DNA of 17,918 nucleotides from assembly GCA_964444825.1 (NCBI GenBank), contig CAYUIS010000109.1:1-17918 (forward strand). Reading direction: 5' to 3'. The notes under the pieces are model-generated. The model ran no database searches. It was not told the DNA's origin and was given only the letters and a program-made list of their open reading frames with translations. Position numbers and translations under genes: made by a program. Positions 14,759-17,918 of the stretch are shown here, one piece after another; positions within the stretch are counted from its first letter, which is position 1; every line of letters begins with the position of its first letter. This DNA comes from CAYUIS01 sp964444825. Lineage in GTDB: Bacteria > Chloroflexota > Anaerolineae > B4-G1.

Positions 14759-16897
14759 ATGCCGGACAAGGAACTGACCCAAACCCCAGAACGCCGGACT
14801 TTCGACCTTGATGATTCTGGCAACTATATCAACCGCGAACTGAGCATGCTCAGGTTCAACGCCCGCGTATTGGAGGAGGCGCTGGATGAGTACCACCCTC
14901 TGTTGGAGCGGGTCAAGTTCCTCTCCATCTTTGCCAGCAATATGGACGAGTTCTTTATGATCCGGGTCTCGGGCCTCCGCCGCCAGTTGGCGGCCGAGGT
15001 GATAGAGACCTCCTCCGATGGCATGACACCCGGTGAGCAATTGGCCGCTATCCGGGAGGAACTGCTTCCCCTGCTAGAGCAGCACTCGGATTGCTGGCAC
15101 AAAGATGTGCTGCCCAAGCTTGAGAAGGCCGGAATCAACATTCTTAGGTATGACGATCTGAAGCGCAAGCAGCGCAAACTGTTGCGGCAACACTTTGAGC
15201 AAAAGATCTTTCCAGCTCTTACACCACTGGCTTTTGATCCAGGCCATCCTTTCCCTCACATCTCTAATTTGAGCATGAACCTGGCGGTGGTGATCGATGA
15301 TCCTAACTATGGTGAGCGAATCGCCCGTCTGAAGGTCCCCACCATGTTCCCCAGGCTGTTGCGCATCCCCAGCGAAGAGAAGGCCGATCATTATGAGAGC
15401 CTGGGTCTGGTCGAGGAGGAGAGCAATTTCGTCTGGCTGGAGGAGGTTGTGGCGGCTAACTTGGATTTGCTGTTCCCTGGTATGGAGATCGTGGCAGCCT
15501 ATCCATTCCGGGTTACGCGTGACGCCGACCCAGAAATCGAGGAGGACGAGGCATCTGACCTGCTGGCGGCCATTGAGGAAGGCGTGCGCATGCGGCATTT
15601 TGGGTCGGCTGTCCGCCTGGAAGTCGAGAACAACATAGCAGAGCGCATTCTGAGCATATTGGTCTCCAATCTAGGGCTGGCTCCGTATCAGGTCTACACA
15701 AAGGACACACCCATCGGAATGGCGAATCTTATGGTGTTGACAAAGGTCAAGCGGCCTGACCTGAAGGATTCCCCCTTTTTGCCAGCACTGCCCCCATCAA
15801 CGGTCGCTGAGGAGAGCATGTTTGCCGCGATCAGGCGGCAAGACATCCTGCTGTATCACCCCTACGATAGCTTCAGCCCGGTGGTGGATTTCATCTACGA
15901 GGCAGCGCAGGATCCCGATGTGCTCGCCATCAAGCAGACGCTTTACCGGGTGGGCCCGAACTCCTCGGTCGTGGCCGCGTTAATGAAGGCCCGGGAGAAC
16001 TCGAAGCAGGTGGCCGTGCTGGTGGAGTTAAAGGCCCGCTTTGATGAGGAGAACAACATTGTGTGGGCGCGCGCGCTGGAGCGGGCGGGCGTGCACGTGG
16101 TGTATGGGCTGGTCGGACTCAAGACTCACTGCAAGCTGCTTATGGTCGTGCGCCGGGAGCAGGGCGGCATCACCCGTTACGTCCACATGAGCACGGGCAA
16201 CTACAACGACGTTACCGCCCGTATCTATACGGATATTGGTCTGTTTACGTGCGATCCGGCGATCGGCGCTGACGTGGCCGACCTGTTCAATTCGCTCACT
16301 GGCTACTCTCTCAAACGGGAATATCGTAAACTGCTGGTGGCCCCTGGAACGATGCGTGACGAGATTCTGGTGCGCATCGAGCGTGAGATCGAGCGCCATC
16401 GGCAGAACGGGGGCGGCTATCTGGCGTTCAAGATGAACCACCTGGTGGACAAAAAGTGCATCCAAGCCCTCTACCGGGCATCGCAGGCAGGGATCAAGGT
16501 AGATCTCCAGGTGCGGGGCATCTGCTGTCTCCGTCCCGGCATACCGGGACTCAGCGAGAACATCACCGTCTCCTCAGTCGTGGGACGATTTCTGGAACAT
16601 CCCCGTATCTACTACTTTAGGAACGGAGGTGAGGAGGATCTCCTTATGGGCAGCGCCGACCTGATGCCGCGCAACCTCGACCGCCGTGTGGAGCAACTTT
16701 TCCCAGTGGAGGATCCAGATCTGCGGGAGTCGATCTATAAGCACGTCCTGTGTGTCCACATGAGGGACAATATCAAAGCGCGGCGGTTGCTCGCGGATGG
16801 CACTTATGAACGAGTGTTTCCCCAGGAAGGCGAGCCAGAGCTCGACTCCCAGTCGTGGATGATAGAACACCGAGGGCAGTGGAACGAAGAGGTATAG
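14759..16897 (+). CDS. ppk: Polyphosphate kinase 1
   Basis: PPK1 reversibly makes inorganic polyphosphate from the gamma-phosphate of ATP. The product has the family's normal size (712 residues) and domain order. The N domain opens with NYINRELSMLRFNARVLEEA and ERVKFLSIFASNMDEFFMIRV. The head domain follows, then two phospholipase-D-like catalytic domains. The autophosphorylated His is in GLKTHCKLLMVVRRE (His457, equivalent to His435 of E. coli PPK), followed by RYVHMSTGNYND. The second catalytic His is in RFLEHPRIYYFRNGG (His614, equivalent to E. coli His592). YHPYDSFSPVVDFI and AIKQTLYRVGPNS are also typical. Start ATG 14759 follows a GGGAG Shine-Dalgarno. The gene ends 3 nt before a metallophosphoesterase gene, so the two are probably translated together. 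Confidence 0.97.
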   Translation: MPDKELTQTPERRTFDLDDSGNYINRELSMLRFNARVLEEALDEYHPLLERVKFLSIFASNMDEFFMIRVSGLRRQLAAEVIETSSDGMTPGEQLAAIREELLPLLEQHSDCWHKDVLPKLEKAGINILRYDDLKRKQRKLLRQHFEQKIFPALTPLAFDPGHPFPHISNLSMNLAVVIDDPNYGERIARLKVPTMFPRLLRIPSEEKADHYESLGLVEEESNFVWLEEVVAANLDLLFPGMEIVAAYPFRVTRDADPEIEEDEASDLLAAIEEGVRMRHFGSAVRLEVENNIAERILSILVSNLGLAPYQVYTKDTPIGMANLMVLTKVKRPDLKDSPFLPALPPSTVAEESMFAAIRRQDILLYHPYDSFSPVVDFIYEAAQDPDVLAIKQTLYRVGPNSSVVAALMKARENSKQVAVLVELKARFDEENNIVWARALERAGVHVVYGLVGLKTHCKLLMVVRREQGGITRYVHMSTGNYNDVTARIYTDIGLFTCDPAIGADVADLFNSLTGYSLKREYRKLLVAPGTMRDEILVRIEREIERHRQNGGGYLAFKMNHLVDKKCIQALYRASQAGIKVDLQVRGICCLRPGIPGLSENITVSSVVGRFLEHPRIYYFRNGGEEDLLMGSADLMPRNLDRRVEQLFPVEDPDLRESIYKHVLCVHMRDNIKARRLLADGTYERVFPQEGEPELDSQSWMIEHRGQWNEEV

Positions 16898-16900
16898 AAC

Positions 16901-17659
16901 ATGAAGGTCGCGCTCATAGGAGATATCCACGCCAACCTGCCAGCGCTGGAGGCGGTTCTGGCCCACATTCGGGAACAGGGCGTCGACGGGGTATGGAACG
17001 TGGGGGATTTCGTGGGATACGGCGCCTTTCCCGAAGAGGTGGTGCAGTTCTTTCGAACAGCGGAGGAACTCCACGACCTAGATGTGCTCAACATCATAGG
17101 TAACTATGATCTCAAGGTGCTACAGTTCAAGGAAAAGAGAAAAAAGTGGCGCAAGAGCAAACGCCCTGACAAATACCTGGCCTTCGAGTGGGCCTACGAG
17201 AGCCTCTCCAAGAAAAGCCGTAAATACCTGCGCTTCCTGTCCAAGGAGATCCGCCTGAAGGCAAAAGGCAAACGCATCTTGCTAACACACGCTAGCCCTG
17301 CTTCGAACCAGGAAGCGCTCACGCTGGAGACCCCCGAGAGACGCCTGCGAGAACTGGCGCAGATGGCCGAGGCAGACGTCATCATCTGTGGCCACTCACA
17401 CCAACCCTTTGTACGAGAGGTAGATGGCGCGTGGTTCATCAACCCTGGCAGCGTTGGGCGGCCCGACGATGGCGACCCGCGCGCCTGCTACGCTGTCTTG
17501 GAGATCACGTCCGATAGCATAGATGTGCAGCACTATCGGGTAGCGTACGACACTGAACGGGCAGCCGATGCGATTCGGGAGCGAGAGCTGCCGGAAGCTT
17601 TTGCTGAGATGGTTCTGCAAGGACGCAGTCTGGACGAGGTAGAGATCGACGAGGAATGA
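16901..17659 (+). CDS. Calcineurin-like metallophosphoesterase (YfcE/MJ0936-type)
   Basis: A two-metal phosphoesterase. The metal-ligand motifs are complete in order: GDIHAN (Asp8, His10), GDFVGYG (Asp36), GNYD (Asn68), LLTHASP (His130) and GHSHQPF (His165, His167). The GNYD form has Tyr where many relatives have the GNH(D/E) His, which may alter the catalytic mechanism. A very basic stretch (KEKRKKWRKSKRPDK, residues 77-91) follows and could bind polyanions. INPGSVGRPDDGDPRACYAVL is typical of the small YfcE-like group, though this protein at 252 residues is longer than YfcE. It begins 3 nt after the ppk stop, with its ribosome binding site GAAGAGG inside the end of ppk, so coupled expression is likely. 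A role in polyphosphate or phosphate metabolism is inferred from that linkage alone; cyclic nucleotide or nucleotide phosphodiesterase activity is equally possible. Confidence 0.88.
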   Translation: MKVALIGDIHANLPALEAVLAHIREQGVDGVWNVGDFVGYGAFPEEVVQFFRTAEELHDLDVLNIIGNYDLKVLQFKEKRKKWRKSKRPDKYLAFEWAYESLSKKSRKYLRFLSKEIRLKAKGKRILLTHASPASNQEALTLETPERRLRELAQMAEADVIICGHSHQPFVREVDGAWFINPGSVGRPDDGDPRACYAVLEITSDSIDVQHYRVAYDTERAADAIRERELPEAFAEMVLQGRSLDEVEIDEE

Positions 17660-17683
17660 GGACCCAGTGCGCTCACGGGCCAC

Positions 17684-17715
17684 TTGCTTTCCAGGATATG
17701 CCTGTGGCATAATAT
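17684..17715 (+). promoter_or_regulatory. Candidate promoter overlapping a hairpin downstream of the phosphoesterase gene
   Basis: TTGCTT (17684-17689) and CATAAT (17708-17713) are 18 nt apart and read out towards the window end. The same bases form a tight hairpin, TATGCC-TGT-GGCATA, with further pairing of GGA and TCC around a small bulge. It may be a promoter for a gene beyond the window or a terminator stem without a T-run for the ppk operon; I cannot decide. The remaining bases to 17918 hold no supported gene. A hairpin GCTGGC/GCCAGC (17886-17909) is the only other structure. Confidence 0.35.
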
Positions 17716-17918
17716 CCCTGTCGCTATAGGCTCTCAATCCAATACCCCTCACCACCCTCATCGCTGCACGCACACACGCTAACGTAGCAGGCAATTTGAT
17801 ACCAGTAGCAGTTCGGCCGCCTGCGATGGACAAGCTATCATTCCATTCCAGGTGTGTATCGTCTGCCTCTGTCCCAGTTCCCGACGCTGGCCAATCCAAT
17901 AGCGCCAGCCTATCGCCC

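Noticed and set aside
17396..17899. A 167-codon minus-strand frame covering the end of the phosphoesterase gene and most of the final intergenic stretch
   Set aside because: Half of it is the antisense of a gene with complete catalytic motifs, its protein has no recognisable domain, and no promoter or ribosome binding site precedes it.

Overview
The window looks like a metagenomic scaffold from a Chloroflexota (Anaerolineae-like) bacterium with moderately high GC. The taxonomic call is an inference. It rests on a DUF11 protein ending in YLPLVLRN, a C-terminal signature common in Chloroflexota surface proteins, on Pro/Thr-rich linkers in secreted proteins, and on the mix of envelope genes. No rRNA, tRNA, CRISPR array or prophage was seen.

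Layout. (1) 1-1746: the 3' part of a LytR-CpsA-Psr cell-wall ligase gene, a 100-N gap flanked by the same 55 bases on both sides (probably an unmerged contig overlap), and a DUF11 surface-protein fragment. (2) 1829-5363: a GPH-type sugar/cation symporter, converging on a two-gene minus-strand unit made of an NDUFA9-like atypical SDR followed by a CapA-type lipoprotein. (3) 5391-5452: back-to-back promoters whose -35 boxes share a perfect inverted repeat, driving the SDR-capA unit one way and an orphan MoxR AAA+ ATPase the other way. (4) 6492-8035: an MFS permease on the minus strand and, between it and the next operon, a 142-bp MITE-like element with 19-bp terminal inverted repeats and a near-perfect 10-bp target duplication. 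(5) 8036-13008: a same-strand cluster of two different DUF488 proteins, a dual-OB (DuOB) protein and a very long RecQ helicase with an N-terminal TPR region. (6) 13082-17659: a double-zinc-ribbon membrane protein (minus), then polyphosphate kinase coupled to a calcineurin-like phosphoesterase. The last 260 bases hold no convincing gene.

The cluster at 8036-13008 is the best candidate for an undescribed system. DUF488 and DuOB proteins have no settled biochemical role but look like nucleic-acid-handling components, and here they sit with a helicase that has an added TPR scaffold and an extra segment before its zinc site. The cluster appears to start from a promoter placed so that the first GTG would be at the transcript's 5' end. 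The MFS gene that diverges from it has the same arrangement, so both may make leaderless mRNAs. The MITE inserted between these two promoters without destroying either one.

Most other genes concern the envelope (LCP ligase, DUF11 protein, CapA lipoprotein, transporters, zinc-ribbon membrane protein) or phosphate storage (ppk and its phosphoesterase partner).
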